From: Stieleria neptunia
GTDB lineage: Bacteria > Planctomycetota > Planctomycetia > Pirellulales > Pirellulaceae
DNA length: 64,000 nt
Direction of reading: 5' to 3'
Assembly: GCF_007754155.1 (NCBI RefSeq)
Contig: NZ_CP037423.1
Location: 4,804,865-4,868,864 of the forward strand
Every line of letters begins with the position of its first letter. The first letter of the stretch is position 1. Below the pieces are notes generated by a model. That model saw nothing but the letters and a program-made list of their open reading frames with translations. It was not told the DNA's origin and ran no database searches. Positions 17,792-29,901 of the stretch are shown here, in pieces. Position numbers and translations under genes: made by a program.

Positions 17792-20481
17792 GGTGTGCCT
17801 GTATCGGAAGCTTCGTCGAGAGAGGGAAGATCGCTGGCGTTGATCTGCGCCACCGCATCAAGATGAACGTAGTCGATTTGCCAGGTCGCGTTGTCGACCA
17901 CTTGATCGCCCGCTTCACCCGAGCCCGAGCGGGTGGCCCGTTGCTCGGTCGCCTCGAACGATTCGGTGACACCAAACGCCAACCACAAACCGCCGTCGGC
18001 GTGCAGACGCAAGGCGTCTTCCGATTCGATCGCGAATTCGATCACCCCGGTTGCGTTGTCTCGTTGAAAGACTCTCGTGGGCTGGCCATCGACAAGCGCG
18101 TTGACAAAAAACGTGCGCGAAGGAGCGTTGATTTTCATCGTCACATTGACGCGTTGAAGCGTCATCGGGCGGGCGGCATCGGGAAACTGAAACAACAACC
18201 GTGCTTCGGCCGCCTTCGTCATCTCCGGAAGCCACTTTCCCGTTCGCGGATTAAACAGAGTCGTTCGCCCCTGTGGTCCCCAGAAGGCTTTGGTTCGGAT
18301 AAAGCTGGATGGAATCCGAAACTCGACTCCGGCAGCGGGTCGTTCCAATTGAATGGGAATGGACATCAACGCGGCTCCGCTGTGATCGAAACGGTCGGCA
18401 AACTGAACGCCCAAGTCGAGCGGATCGGTCCACACCAACAGCGACGGCCCTTGGCCGAGCGAATGACCATCGGCTGAGCTGAGCACCGTATCGAAGAAGT
18501 CCCGGCGCGTCCGCTGCTGATCGGTCAGCATGGAACCGGGAATGAACTGACCGGGTGGAAGCCGATCGGAGACGGGCGCGATGACCTGCCCACCGGCGGC
18601 ATCCGCATCGATGGTGACCGCGGTCATCGGCGCCGGTGAGGCGACGATCAATCCGTCCTGGCACGTGTTGGGGTCAATTCCCCTGAGTGTGCCGCGAAAG
18701 CCTTCGCCATCAAACGTGCCGCGCAAACGGATCGGTTGTTGGAGCGTGATGGCTGAATCGGACCCCAAGTGTCGGACGACTCCGGGCGGTTGCCCCGGAC
18801 CGAGCCAACGGCTGGTGCCGTCGTCTTCTAAACTGACCCGACGTGTTTCCGACGTCCCCACGTTCTCCATCGGCATCGTCATCACTTGGTGGCTGGAAAT
18901 CAAACCCAACTCACCGCTCTGTTGACTGTAGACGGCTCGGATCGTGGACACGTCAGCTTCGTCGGTCGCCGGGCGAACCTGGACGACTTGGCTGGTGGCG
19001 ACCGTCGACGGGATGGCGGTGGCATGCGAAGAGCCGATCGCCAGCATGATCACCGTTGTCACGATTGCCGAGACGGGAACCAGCAACGCCATGCGTTCGA
19101 GTCGCCGTTGGCGGGCCCACCAAACACCGCCGATCAAGATCACCAACGCGTTGATGCCCAGCACGATGGCGGCCGTCGAGCGACGGGGAATCTGATAGCC
19201 GATCTGGTCGTCGACGATCGGCTTCATTGCGGCGACCAGATCCTGCGATTGGTTCTTGGGTTCAAAAAATTCTCGCGCAAGTTGGTTCAATCCGGCGGTG
19301 ACTCGGCGGTCGGAATGGATCCAGCCATCGGCGCCCAAAGCCGTGAACAAGACTTCGCCATCACCGACAGGTTTCCAGAACGCAACCGGCCATCCGTCGA
19401 TGCGGCAAACGACGTCATCGGACTGCGTCAACACCCGCAGCATCGTGACGGGATTTTCCGAAGACCAGCTTTCGGTCGAACCGTCCGTCCCCTTGATCGG
19501 ATCAATGGTCTGCAATTCAAACGCATTCAATTCGCTGCGATCGATCACGGTAAAGTCCGCGTCGTCGCCGAGCAGATCGTCGACAAGTGACCGGCTGGTT
19601 GCATCCAGCATGATCCAAGCCCGGCCGCCACGGCGAATCCAACGACGGATCGCGAGCACGCCATCGGAATCGTATCGCAACTGGTCGCCGGCGATCACGA
19701 CCTGGTCCAGTTCGTCCAACGCACCATAAGTCGGCGGCATGAAATTGGACAGGAAACTCACGATCGGCAGATCACTCGGACTCATGGTGACCGCATCACG
19801 CCCCGCGTTCAGAACCGTGTTCAATCGCTCCCGTATGGCGTCACGTTCCGTTGAATCCTCAAAATCAAGTGGATCGGCGAACAGCCCCGTGTTGATCTCA
19901 TTGTCGACCAACATCAGCGACCGCACCGACACGGGCATCTGATTGACGTTGTCGGTGAACGATTCTTCTCCCTCCGATTCGGCGATGCGTATCATCGACA
20001 GGTCGACTCGGTTGCCGTCGATTCGCCCGCTCGGCGGAATCGCCACCGGCAACCAGGATTGGCGTTTGCTCCGCGCGGGAAGCCAAAACCGCGTCGAAAA
20101 TTGAAGGTTGGGATCATCTCCCACAAAGACCGAAACGACCTCTTCGACATCCTGGTCCGTGGGATTGACTCCCACGACGGCCAGCGACGCCCATCCGCCG
20201 CTGGCAAACCGCTGAACACCGGACGGCATGACCGTGACGGCGATCCCCGCCGGGTCGCCTGCCTGGGGGTCGTCTGCGGGCGGATCATTTGCGGGCGGAT
20301 CATTTGCGGACGGATCATTTGCGGACGGATCATTTGCTGATGCCGCCGCGGTCGTTGCGGACACATCGTCCTGTGCCATCGCCCCCGTCGAGCATCCTGC
20401 CGGATGGACCAGCAAACCGCACATCGCAAGAACGCAGACCATGTGGTGGATTTTGGCCGCACTCAGGGTCGTTGGGATCAT
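17788..20481 (-). CDS. Large envelope protein of the ABC operon (GldG/DUF4350-like)
   Basis: An 897-residue protein, probably anchored to the cell envelope. The N-terminus has a signal with a lipobox-like end (LLVHPAGC, near residue 30), then a low-complexity linker of repeated ANDPS/ANDPP units encoded by 15-bp tandem repeats. The middle has a flavodoxin/GATase-like segment (MLVDNEINTG, VVIAGDQLRYDSDGVLAIRRWIRRGG), as in proteins that accompany GldF/GldG-type ABC exporters. Two predicted membrane helices follow (about residues 430-490, including VLGINALVILIGGVWW), then a large beta-rich C-terminal region. It is the first gene of the unit and overlaps the ATPase by 4 bp. The function is inferred from context only. 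Confidence 0.6.
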   Translation of the reverse strand: MIPTTLSAAKIHHMVCVLAMCGLLVHPAGCSTGAMAQDDVSATTAAASANDPSANDPSANDPPANDPPADDPQAGDPAGIAVTVMPSGVQRFASGGWASLAVVGVNPTDQDVEEVVSVFVGDDPNLQFSTRFWLPARSKRQSWLPVAIPPSGRIDGNRVDLSMIRIAESEGEESFTDNVNQMPVSVRSLMLVDNEINTGLFADPLDFEDSTERDAIRERLNTVLNAGRDAVTMSPSDLPIVSFLSNFMPPTYGALDELDQVVIAGDQLRYDSDGVLAIRRWIRRGGRAWIMLDATSRSLVDDLLGDDADFTVIDRSELNAFELQTIDPIKGTDGSTESWSSENPVTMLRVLTQSDDVVCRIDGWPVAFWKPVGDGEVLFTALGADGWIHSDRRVTAGLNQLAREFFEPKNQSQDLVAAMKPIVDDQIGYQIPRRSTAAIVLGINALVILIGGVWWARQRRLERMALLVPVSAIVTTVIMLAIGSSHATAIPSTVATSQVVQVRPATDEADVSTIRAVYSQQSGELGLISSHQVMTMPMENVGTSETRRVSLEDDGTSRWLGPGQPPGVVRHLGSDSAITLQQPIRLRGTFDGEGFRGTLRGIDPNTCQDGLIVASPAPMTAVTIDADAAGGQVIAPVSDRLPPGQFIPGSMLTDQQRTRRDFFDTVLSSADGHSLGQGPSLLVWTDPLDLGVQFADRFDHSGAALMSIPIQLERPAAGVEFRIPSSFIRTKAFWGPQGRTTLFNPRTGKWLPEMTKAAEARLLFQFPDAARPMTLQRVNVTMKINAPSRTFFVNALVDGQPTRVFQRDNATGVIEFAIESEDALRLHADGGLWLAFGVTESFEATEQRATRSGSGEAGDQVVDNATWQIDYVHLDAVAQINASDLPSLDEASDTGTP

Positions 20482-20686
20482 CCGCTACTGCTCAATTTCA
20501 AAAGTGGGTTCCGCGTCACGCCAATGTTAACGTCTTCGCGATGCGACAGCGACTCAGCGGCGTCAAACCGCCCGATTTCTTTGGTTCGGGTCCCTGTCTT
20601 TGAATCGCCATGCATCTGAATTGTTGTGCGTGGCGTTGCGGCAACTGGTATAACACAATCGCAATGCCTTCTTCTCCATTGGCGTC

Positions 20687-22246
20687 ATGATGCGAATTGT
20701 TTGCATTCTCTTCGTTCTCCCCCTGTTCGTCTCCATCGGAGCCGTGGCTCGATGTGGAGAGACGACGGGGGATCGATTTGCGTCGCCGTCGGATCGTGTC
20801 GATCAGTATCTGTCCGCGTCGTGGCAAGAAACGGCGACCCGCCCCAGCCCGCGAAGCGGCGATGCGGAGTTCTGTCGACGTGCCTGGTTGGACCTTGCCG
20901 GCGTCGCGCCACCGGTTTGGCAATTACGACGTTTTCTGGCAGACCCGTCGGGCGACAAACGGAAACAATTGATCGAATCGCTGCTGAGTTCTTCTCGCTT
21001 TGCGACCCACATGGCCCATCGCTGGAACGCGTTTCTGCTTCCGGCTGAGTCGTCCGACGACCGCCAGGGCGATGCGGCGGCGCTGCACGCCTGGTTGAGA
21101 CAACAATTCCTCAACAACACGCCGTATGATCATCTGGTCGGCGGATTCTTGACCGCCGGCGGAAAGAGTGATCAGGGGCCGGCGATCTTTTACACGTCGC
21201 GAAACCTGGAACCGGTGAAACTGGCCGCCGCCACATCGCGGTTGTTCATGGGCGTCCAACTGGAGTGCGCCCAGTGCCACGATCACCCCTTTGCCAGCTG
21301 GACGCAAGATGATTTTTGGTCGTTCGCTGCATTTTTCGCGCAGCTGCAATTGAGCGATTCGAATCTGCGCGGTGGCGGCCAAGCGATCGAAGACCGATCG
21401 GGTGCGGAAGTGACGTTCCCCGAATCTGAACGCGTCATGGCACCACGTTACCCGGGCGTGACTTCGCCACCCGAAGCCGATCCGACCGACTTTCGACGGC
21501 GCCAACTGACGATCTGGCTGGCGTCGCGCAACAACCCTTACTTCGCACGCGCCGCGGCCAACCGCGTTTGGGCGCATCTGTTCGGACGTGGCCTTGTCGA
21601 TCCGGTGGACGCCATGGATTCCAGCAACCCGCCCAGCCATCCCGAGTTGTTGCAATACCTGGCCGACTACCTGGTGGAGCAACGCTTTGACTTACGTGAA
21701 CTTTATCGCATGCTGACCAGCACCCAGGCCTACCACCGGACCAGCGCGATCGTCGACGGGCAACGGCATCCGCCGGATTCTTTCGCCGCGATGAACGTCA
21801 AAACGCTTTCAGCGTCACAGTACTTCGACAGCCTTCATCAAAACGTGTTGTTGGGCCGGCTGAACGCATCGGCGGATTCGCCGCAAGTCGAACAAGCTGT
21901 TCGTGACGAATTCCTTCGTCGCATGAAAGCCCCCGATGCTTCGCCGAGTGACTATCCGCACGGCGTGGTTCAGGTGCTGGGAATGATGAACGGCCCGGAG
22001 ATGCTGGCGGCGACCGCCGAAGCACAGAGCGGGCTGATCGCGTCGATGGATGCGCCGTTCTTTTCGGATACCGAGCGGATCGAAACCCTGTTCCTGGCTT
22101 GCCTGTCACGACCGCCCAGCGACTCCGAACTGGAGATGTTTCTGGCCCATTTGAACGACGCCTCCGCCGAGCAACCCTCCGCCGCACGGCTGAGTGATCT
22201 GACTTGGATATTGCTCAACACCGCTGAATGTTTTGTTTGTCCGTGA
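20687..22246 (+). CDS. DUF1549/DUF1553 domain protein
   Basis: A 519-residue secreted protein with an N-terminal signal peptide (1-23, FVLPLFVSIGAVARCG). The DUF1549 part (about 30-220) includes WLDLAGVAP and the family's CAQCHDHPF, a CxxCH motif that can bind haem c but in this family often does not clearly do so. The DUF1553 part (about 260-510) starts RRQLTIWLASRNNPYFARA and contains RVWAHLFGRGLVDP. In planctomycetes the family is nearly always paired with DUF1501, as here. The pathway is not established. A palindromic repeat begins directly after the stop codon. Confidence 0.88.
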   Translation: MMRIVCILFVLPLFVSIGAVARCGETTGDRFASPSDRVDQYLSASWQETATRPSPRSGDAEFCRRAWLDLAGVAPPVWQLRRFLADPSGDKRKQLIESLLSSSRFATHMAHRWNAFLLPAESSDDRQGDAAALHAWLRQQFLNNTPYDHLVGGFLTAGGKSDQGPAIFYTSRNLEPVKLAAATSRLFMGVQLECAQCHDHPFASWTQDDFWSFAAFFAQLQLSDSNLRGGGQAIEDRSGAEVTFPESERVMAPRYPGVTSPPEADPTDFRRRQLTIWLASRNNPYFARAAANRVWAHLFGRGLVDPVDAMDSSNPPSHPELLQYLADYLVEQRFDLRELYRMLTSTQAYHRTSAIVDGQRHPPDSFAAMNVKTLSASQYFDSLHQNVLLGRLNASADSPQVEQAVRDEFLRRMKAPDASPSDYPHGVVQVLGMMNGPEMLAATAEAQSGLIASMDAPFFSDTERIETLFLACLSRPPSDSELEMFLAHLNDASAEQPSAARLSDLTWILLNTAECFVCP

Positions 22247-22303
22247 GTGGGATAGGCTTCCAGCCTGTCACTGTTGAGCCGACAGGCTGGAAGCCTATCC
22301 CAC
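22247..22303. repeat. GTGGGATAGGCTTCCAGCCTGTC hairpin repeat
   Basis: A 57-bp palindrome with a perfect 23-bp stem (arm GTGGGATAGGCTTCCAGCCT plus GTC) around an 11-base loop. It begins on the base after the DUF1549/DUF1553 stop codon and lies in the gap before the DUF1501 gene, so it is transcribed within the operon. It is the same family as the copy split by the insertion sequence at 10181-11732. Confidence 0.92.
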
Positions 22304-22334
22304 ATGGTGCCGCACACCCATCATCGAAAATCAA

Positions 22335-23648
22335 ATGTTCCAAACACCCGTCTTCAATCGCCGCCAAGCGATCGCCGCCGCCGTTTCCATCGGTGGGTCG
22401 CTCGGGATGAGCGATCTGCTGCAATCGATCACTGCGGTCGCCGGCGAAGCGTCGGAAAACGATCAGCGTCACTGCGTGCTGCTTTGGATGTCCGGCGGTC
22501 CCAGCCAGATCGATACGTTCGACATGAAGCCGGCGCACAAGAACGGAGGCAGCATCAAAGAGATCGCGACCGCCGTACCGGGGCTGCGGTTCAGTGAACA
22601 CCTTCCCCAATTGGCCCGACAGGCGGATCAACTGGCGATCCTGCGTGGCATGGCGACCAAGGAAGGGGATCACCAGCGCGGGACCACCGTGATGCGGACC
22701 GGTCACATCGCCGGCGGCCCCGTCCGCTACCCTGCGATCGGATGCTCGCTTTCCAAATCGCTACGGAACCCTGATTCCAAACTGCCCCACTACGTCACGG
22801 TCGCTCCGGGCCCCTTCGCCCGCGGTTCGCTGAGCCCCGGTTTCCTGGGTCCAAAATTCGCAGCGACCTCCGTCAGTGTTTCAGGACCACCGGCGGCGGG
22901 CAATTTTGCCCAATTGCGCGTCGATCATTTGCAGCCACATGGATTCGTCGGCCCGGAACGCTTTGAAAGCCGATTGGCGTTGTGGGAATCGATGCAGGCG
23001 GCGTACTTGAAGACCCGAAACGCCCCCAACACCATTGCCCAAGACACCGTGTATCGATCGGCAATCGACATGTTGGGCAGCAACGCCAAGGACGCCTTTG
23101 ATCTTTCGGCTGAATCCGACACGGTGCGTGAAGCCTACGGACGCGGCACGTTCGGGCAAGGATGTTTGATGGCCAGACGGCTGATTGAGCGCGGTGTCCC
23201 GCTGGTCGAAGTCACGCTGGGCGACGGCCTGGGTTGGGACACGCACGCGAACAACTTTGAACAGGTTCAACGCCTCTGTCAGCAATTGGACGCCGGTTGG
23301 TCGACCCTGATGACGGAACTGGCCGACCGCGGGCTGCTGGAAAAAACAACGATCCTTTGGGCGGGCGAATTCGGACGCACGCCCGCGATCAATTCCAACG
23401 GCGGACGAGACCATTTTCCCCAAGCGTTCAGCTGCGTGCTTGCAGGCGGAGGCGTCGCGGGCGGACAGGCTTTCGGCGCCACCAGCACTGACGGCATGGA
23501 AGTGGTTGACGGAAAGATCGATCAACAAGACCTCCTTGCGACGCTCTGCAAGGCGTTGGGTGTGGACCCGACCAGCGAAAACATTGCCGAGGGCGGCCGA
23601 CCGATCGCGATCGCCGAAGGCAACCCGGTCGAACAGGTGTTGCTGTGA
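22335..23648 (+). CDS. DUF1501 domain protein (Tat-exported)
   Basis: A 437-residue member of the planctomycete-rich DUF1501 family, which is distantly related to alkaline-phosphatase/sulfatase-like proteins. It has a twin-arginine signal (FNRRQAIAAAVSIGG). Family blocks are visible: LLWMSGGPSQIDTFDMKP, LRGMATKEGDHQRGT, LGDGLGWDTHANNF and TTILWAGEFGRTP, which carry conserved Asp and His positions. It follows the DUF1549/DUF1553 gene by 88 bp and overlaps the EF-hand lipoprotein start by 4 bp, so the three probably work together at the cell surface. Confidence 0.9.
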   Translation: MFQTPVFNRRQAIAAAVSIGGSLGMSDLLQSITAVAGEASENDQRHCVLLWMSGGPSQIDTFDMKPAHKNGGSIKEIATAVPGLRFSEHLPQLARQADQLAILRGMATKEGDHQRGTTVMRTGHIAGGPVRYPAIGCSLSKSLRNPDSKLPHYVTVAPGPFARGSLSPGFLGPKFAATSVSVSGPPAAGNFAQLRVDHLQPHGFVGPERFESRLALWESMQAAYLKTRNAPNTIAQDTVYRSAIDMLGSNAKDAFDLSAESDTVREAYGRGTFGQGCLMARRLIERGVPLVEVTLGDGLGWDTHANNFEQVQRLCQQLDAGWSTLMTELADRGLLEKTTILWAGEFGRTPAINSNGGRDHFPQAFSCVLAGGGVAGGQAFGATSTDGMEVVDGKIDQQDLLATLCKALGVDPTSENIAEGGRPIAIAEGNPVEQVLL

Positions 23649-25489
23649 TCCTCGTACGCCTGGTCGCACTCACGAGCATTCTCCTGATGGTCGGGTGTGA
23701 CCGCGGGGTGAAATCGTCGCCATCCAAAACGGGAATCCCTCCCGCGGTGACGGAAAAGTCTGCATCACCTGCTACGGTCCCGACGATGGAAATGGAGCAA
23801 GCCCCCGCGCAAGACGACGCCGCGTCGATTGTCGAGCAATCTGACGCCAGTCCGCCGCCGTCGGAAACGGAGCACCATCCGCCGCTTGATTCCCCCGCGG
23901 ATCCGACGTCCACGGTCGAAACGGTACGCGAGAGCCCTGAGGTCGATGCAGTGGAGCCTGAATCGGTGGCCCCCACAGCCGCCGCCTATCGTCTGTGGCT
24001 GCCGACCTCCAAAGGCCCCTTGTTGGTCGACCTGGACGTCTGGGTCGACGACCAACCGCTGCGTGACGCCTTCGCCGAGAAACTTGCGTCCGTCCGCGCG
24101 GCGTTGGAGCCAGCCGATGGCGGAGCGATTCGCTGGGATCGGCTGTTGGAACACATCGCCGGCGACCCCGCCACGTTCGGGCAAACCGCTTCACGCGTCG
24201 ACGCTCAACAACAGGCGCTCATCAAACGCTATGACCGCGACAAAGACAAATCGGTCGACGAACAAGAGTTGGTGCGATTTCTGTTTCGGGATTCCAGCGT
24301 CCCGCAAGAATTTCGTCTGTTCGGGACCGACGCATTTCGATGGTCCAACCGGTCTGCGTCGCCGCTGTTCGCAGCCATCGACCGCAACCGAAATCGCAAA
24401 CTCGATCCGGACGAGATTGAATCGGCCGGCGAATCGTTGCTGCGGCAGATCGATTTGAATTCCGACCAATGCATCGACTTTGCCGAATCGACTCGACTGC
24501 GTGAAAACGAAGGCGATGCCTGGCAGCGCAATCGATCCAACCGCCAAGGCAACGTCGCGATGGATCTGTCTGGATTCGTCAATTGGTCGAATCTGTCTTA
24601 CACCATGGGCGGCATGCTGAAAGAGAATCCCGTCCTCTCTCCGTCCAACCCGGTCAAATCCGTTGACGCCGATCAGGATGAATGGATCTCCGCGTCGGAG
24701 GCAGAATCGATCCTGACACTCGACCCGGCACTGGCGCTCGCCGTCCGATTCGACAGCTCTGCCCCGTCGGCATCAACGGTTCAAACGCAGGTCCACACAG
24801 CGGTTCGCGCCAACGTCCGAATCGAACACCACCCCGGTTCGTGTTGGATCGCCGGGCAGTCCATCCACGTCGGTGTCGTTGCATCGGACATGCCGACAGC
24901 GCAAAACCGCATTCCACGCCAAGTGTTCCTTCAGCTTGACGCCGATAAGAATGGCGGGATTGATGAAAATGAAATCCCAGACGGCGCAAAAGACCAGTTT
25001 CCACTGGAGTCATTGGACGCCAACGGCGACGGCAAACTGAGTTTTCAGGAGATCAACCAGACGCTCGGGCAAAAACAATCAATCTGGAACTTTCAAGTGC
25101 GCGGCAGGGCGGCCGAACATCCCGACGGTGTCTTCGCGTGGTTGGATCGGGACCACGATCAATTCCTTTCCAGTCGCGAAATTCAATCCGCGCCTGCGCG
25201 CTTGAAAGCCTTGGCCACGGAGAACGCGACGCTCGCGGCCAACGACATCCCCGACACCCTGATGATCCAGTTCTGCCGCGGCGAACCGGATCAAGACGAC
25301 GCGCGATTCGGATTCAGCCGCCGTGCTTCTCTGCAGCCGGACCAGCGGCCGAGTTGGGCGATTCACATGGATGCCAATCGAGACGGCGATGTGTCGGAAA
25401 ACGAATTCCTGGGCCCGATCGACTCGTTCCGCGAGTTGGACCGAGACGGCGATGGATTCTTGTCGGCGGGCGAAGTGATCGCGGATTAG
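23645..25489 (+). CDS. Multi-EF-hand lipoprotein
   Basis: A 614-residue lipoprotein: signal ending in the lipobox LLMVGC (13-18), then a Pro/Ser/Glu-rich linker, then at least nine EF-hand-like loops. Examples are DRDKDKSVDEQE, DRNRNRKLDPDE, DADKNGGIDENE, DANGDGKLSFQE, DANRDGDVSENE and DRDGDGFLSAGE, spread to the last residues. Most keep the D-x-D-x-D/N-G pattern, so calcium binding is likely. The GTG start overlaps the DUF1501 stop (GTGA), which indicates translational coupling. Its partner or sensor role with the two upstream proteins is inference. Confidence 0.85.
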   Translation: MILVRLVALTSILLMVGCDRGVKSSPSKTGIPPAVTEKSASPATVPTMEMEQAPAQDDAASIVEQSDASPPPSETEHHPPLDSPADPTSTVETVRESPEVDAVEPESVAPTAAAYRLWLPTSKGPLLVDLDVWVDDQPLRDAFAEKLASVRAALEPADGGAIRWDRLLEHIAGDPATFGQTASRVDAQQQALIKRYDRDKDKSVDEQELVRFLFRDSSVPQEFRLFGTDAFRWSNRSASPLFAAIDRNRNRKLDPDEIESAGESLLRQIDLNSDQCIDFAESTRLRENEGDAWQRNRSNRQGNVAMDLSGFVNWSNLSYTMGGMLKENPVLSPSNPVKSVDADQDEWISASEAESILTLDPALALAVRFDSSAPSASTVQTQVHTAVRANVRIEHHPGSCWIAGQSIHVGVVASDMPTAQNRIPRQVFLQLDADKNGGIDENEIPDGAKDQFPLESLDANGDGKLSFQEINQTLGQKQSIWNFQVRGRAAEHPDGVFAWLDRDHDQFLSSREIQSAPARLKALATENATLAANDIPDTLMIQFCRGEPDQDDARFGFSRRASLQPDQRPSWAIHMDANRDGDVSENEFLGPIDSFRELDRDGDGFLSAGEVIAD

Positions 25490-25500
25490 GGTGTTCTTAA

Positions 25501-25569
25501 GTGGCGTAAGCTTCCAGCTTGCGAGGGGAAGCTACGCTTCCCGGAAGGCAAGCAGGATGCTTACCCCAC
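25501..25569. repeat. GTGGCGTAAGCTTCCAGCTTGCG repeat, copy 1
   Basis: An imperfect palindrome starting GTGGCGTAAGCTTCCAGCTT and ending AAGCAGGATGCTTACCCCAC, with an inner AAGC/GCTT hairpin. It lies 11 bp after the EF-hand lipoprotein stop and 11 bp before the convergent icd stop, so it separates two converging genes. The same family is at 36158-36223, 39549-39631 and 39633-39715. Confidence 0.88.
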
Positions 25570-25580
25570 TTTTGAAATGC

Positions 25581-27899
<2,319 letters not shown>

Positions 27900-27940
27900 T
27901 CACCGGTGGCGCGCCGCCCCTTGCGGATTCCGAATCGAGA

Positions 27941-29551
27941 TCACGACAGGTCGATCAGGCTTTCGCCCGTCATTTCGGCCGGTTTTTCCAGCCCCAACAA
28001 GGCCAGGATCGTCGGTGCGATGTCGGCCAACCGGCCGCCGTCGCGCAAGGTTTTCCCTTCCAACCCGGGCTCGACGACGATCAGCGGAACATCGTACGTG
28101 GTGTGCGCGGTATGCGGTCCGCCGGTTTCCGGGTTGATCATCTGTTCGCAGTTGCCGTGGTCGGCGGTGATCACCAACGATCCGCCCGCACCCAGGGTCG
28201 CATCGACAATCTTTCCGACACAGGCGTCGACCGTTTCCACGGCTTTGACCGCGGCGGCCAAGACGCCGGTGTGGCCGACCATGTCACCGTTGGCAAAATT
28301 GACGATGATCAGCTCGCTGCGGCCGGAGTTGATTTCGTCGAGCACGAACTGCGTGACCTCCGCCGCCGACATCTCGGGTTTCTGGTCATAGGTCGAAACG
28401 TCGCGCGGCGATTGGGCCATTTCCTGGTTTTGGCCGGGGAACGGATTGTCGCGGTAATCGTTGAAGAAGAACGTGACGTGCGGGTACTTTTCCGTCTCGG
28501 CACAGCGGAACTGATTCAGCCCTTTCTCGCTGACGTATTGGCCGAGGATGTTGGGCATCTTGGCCGGCTTTTCGAAAATCACTTCGACGGGCAGTCCGGT
28601 TTCGTATCCCGTCATGGTGGCGTAGTACAGATCGTTGATCTTGGCACCGCGATCAAAACCGCCGCCGGGGATGTCCGCCCATTGTTGGTCGTCGAACACA
28701 AAGGCCTTGGTGATTTCACGGGTTCGGTCGCCGCGATAGTTGATGAACACCACCGCGTCTCCGTCACCGATGGTCGCGGCCGACCCGCCCTCGGGCACGA
28801 TCGACGTCGCTTCGATGAATTCATCGCCGCTGCGACTCGACTCGGTCGGGTTGTCATAGTAGGCCTGAATCGCCTCGCTGGCCGACGCGGCGGTGCGTTG
28901 AGCCCCCTTGGTCAAGGCATCGTAAGCTTGTTGGACGCGATCCCAACGCAGGTCGCGGTCCATCGCATAGAAGCGTCCCACGACGGTTCCGACTCGGCCC
29001 ACGCCGGCGGCGTCGAGTTTGTCTTGGACTTTTTGCACGTAGCCCAAGCCGCCGTTGGGCGAGGTGTCGCGGCCGTCGGTGATCGCATGCACGACCAACC
29101 GATCCGCCGGCAGCCCGCTGTCTTTGTACAAATCGACGACGGCCAGTGCGTGATCCAGGTCGCTGTGGACACGGCCGTCAGACATCAACCCCAGGATGTG
29201 CAGTTTGCCGCCGGTCTTGCGGATGTGATCGAGCGTTCCCAGCAAGACTTGGTTCTTGAAAAACTCACCTTCGCGGATCGAACGCGTGATTCGCATCACT
29301 TCTTGGTCCACGATCCGTCCGGCACCAATATTCTGGTGGCCGACTTCGCTGTTGCCCATCACGCCGGCCGGCAGCCCGACGTCTTCGCCGGAGGTCTTGA
29401 TCAACACGTTGGGGTAGTTTTCCATCAACGCGTCGGAGACAGGAATTTTGGCCTGGACGACGGCGTTGGCCTCGTCCCACCGGGGGTATGGGTTTTCGCC
29501 CCATCCATCACGAACAATCAAAACGACAGGTTTTCGGCGGACTTCGGTCAT
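27941..29551 (-). CDS. gpmI: 2,3-bisphosphoglycerate-independent phosphoglycerate mutase
   Basis: A 536-residue cofactor-independent phosphoglycerate mutase that interconverts 3- and 2-phosphoglycerate in glycolysis using two Mn2+ ions. It shows the N-terminal metal motif VRDGWGENP, the nucleophile serine in MGNSEVGHQNIGAGR, the substrate-binding AITDGRDT and the C-terminal metal ligands in ITADHGNCEQM. It is slightly longer than the usual 510 residues. It lies upstream of icd on the same strand; both are central carbon genes. Confidence 0.95.
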   Translation of the reverse strand: MTEVRRKPVVLIVRDGWGENPYPRWDEANAVVQAKIPVSDALMENYPNVLIKTSGEDVGLPAGVMGNSEVGHQNIGAGRIVDQEVMRITRSIREGEFFKNQVLLGTLDHIRKTGGKLHILGLMSDGRVHSDLDHALAVVDLYKDSGLPADRLVVHAITDGRDTSPNGGLGYVQKVQDKLDAAGVGRVGTVVGRFYAMDRDLRWDRVQQAYDALTKGAQRTAASASEAIQAYYDNPTESSRSGDEFIEATSIVPEGGSAATIGDGDAVVFINYRGDRTREITKAFVFDDQQWADIPGGGFDRGAKINDLYYATMTGYETGLPVEVIFEKPAKMPNILGQYVSEKGLNQFRCAETEKYPHVTFFFNDYRDNPFPGQNQEMAQSPRDVSTYDQKPEMSAAEVTQFVLDEINSGRSELIIVNFANGDMVGHTGVLAAAVKAVETVDACVGKIVDATLGAGGSLVITADHGNCEQMINPETGGPHTAHTTYDVPLIVVEPGLEGKTLRDGGRLADIAPTILALLGLEKPAEMTGESLIDLS

Positions 29552-29739
29552 GATTCTGAGATCGATAGGGCGTGGATCGAAAGGGGGGCTGGGTTGCCAA
29601 CCTGCCGGCGATTCCCGGCAGCGAATAAGGAGAATGTTAGCCCAGACAGGGCGTCCTCCAAAGTGGGCCAGGGAAACGGGTTCCCTCCACCGTCGATTGT
29701 GGCCAAGATTCCAACCCCTGGTGCTTTGTCAGCGCTCAA

Positions 29740-29817
29740 GCGGAAAAGGGGTCAGGTACCAAAAATGCGAAGCACCCTGCGGGCCATTTGGTTTTTGGTA
29801 CCTGCCCCCTTTTCCGC
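29740..29817. repeat. GGGGTCAGGTACC hairpin, copy 1
   Basis: 26-bp arms (29740-29765 and 29792-29817; GCGGAAAAGGGGTCAGGTAC then CAAAAA) form a stem with one mismatch around a 26-bp centre starting TGCGAAGCACCCTG. GTGCTTTGTCAGC precedes it at 29721-29733. A second copy at 62811-62888 has the same arms but the centre in the opposite orientation. It fills most of the 350-bp gap between gpmI and the pgi-like gene. Confidence 0.93.
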
Positions 29818-29901
29818 GGCACACACACGTACCCACCGGACCGCTGTCAATCGATCGACGCGGGAACGAACCGACCCGCGATTTACCTGCAAGGCCCCTT
29901 G

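Noticed and set aside
21270..21300. DUF1549/DUF1553 protein as a c-type cytochrome because of CAQCHDHPF
   Set aside because: The CxxCH motif is standard in this family and appears once; there is no other cytochrome feature, so I did not call it a haem protein.
29788..29901. N-terminal extension of the pgi-like protein from 29788
   Set aside because: The extra codons lie in the hairpin repeat, and the family similarity begins at ATG 29902.
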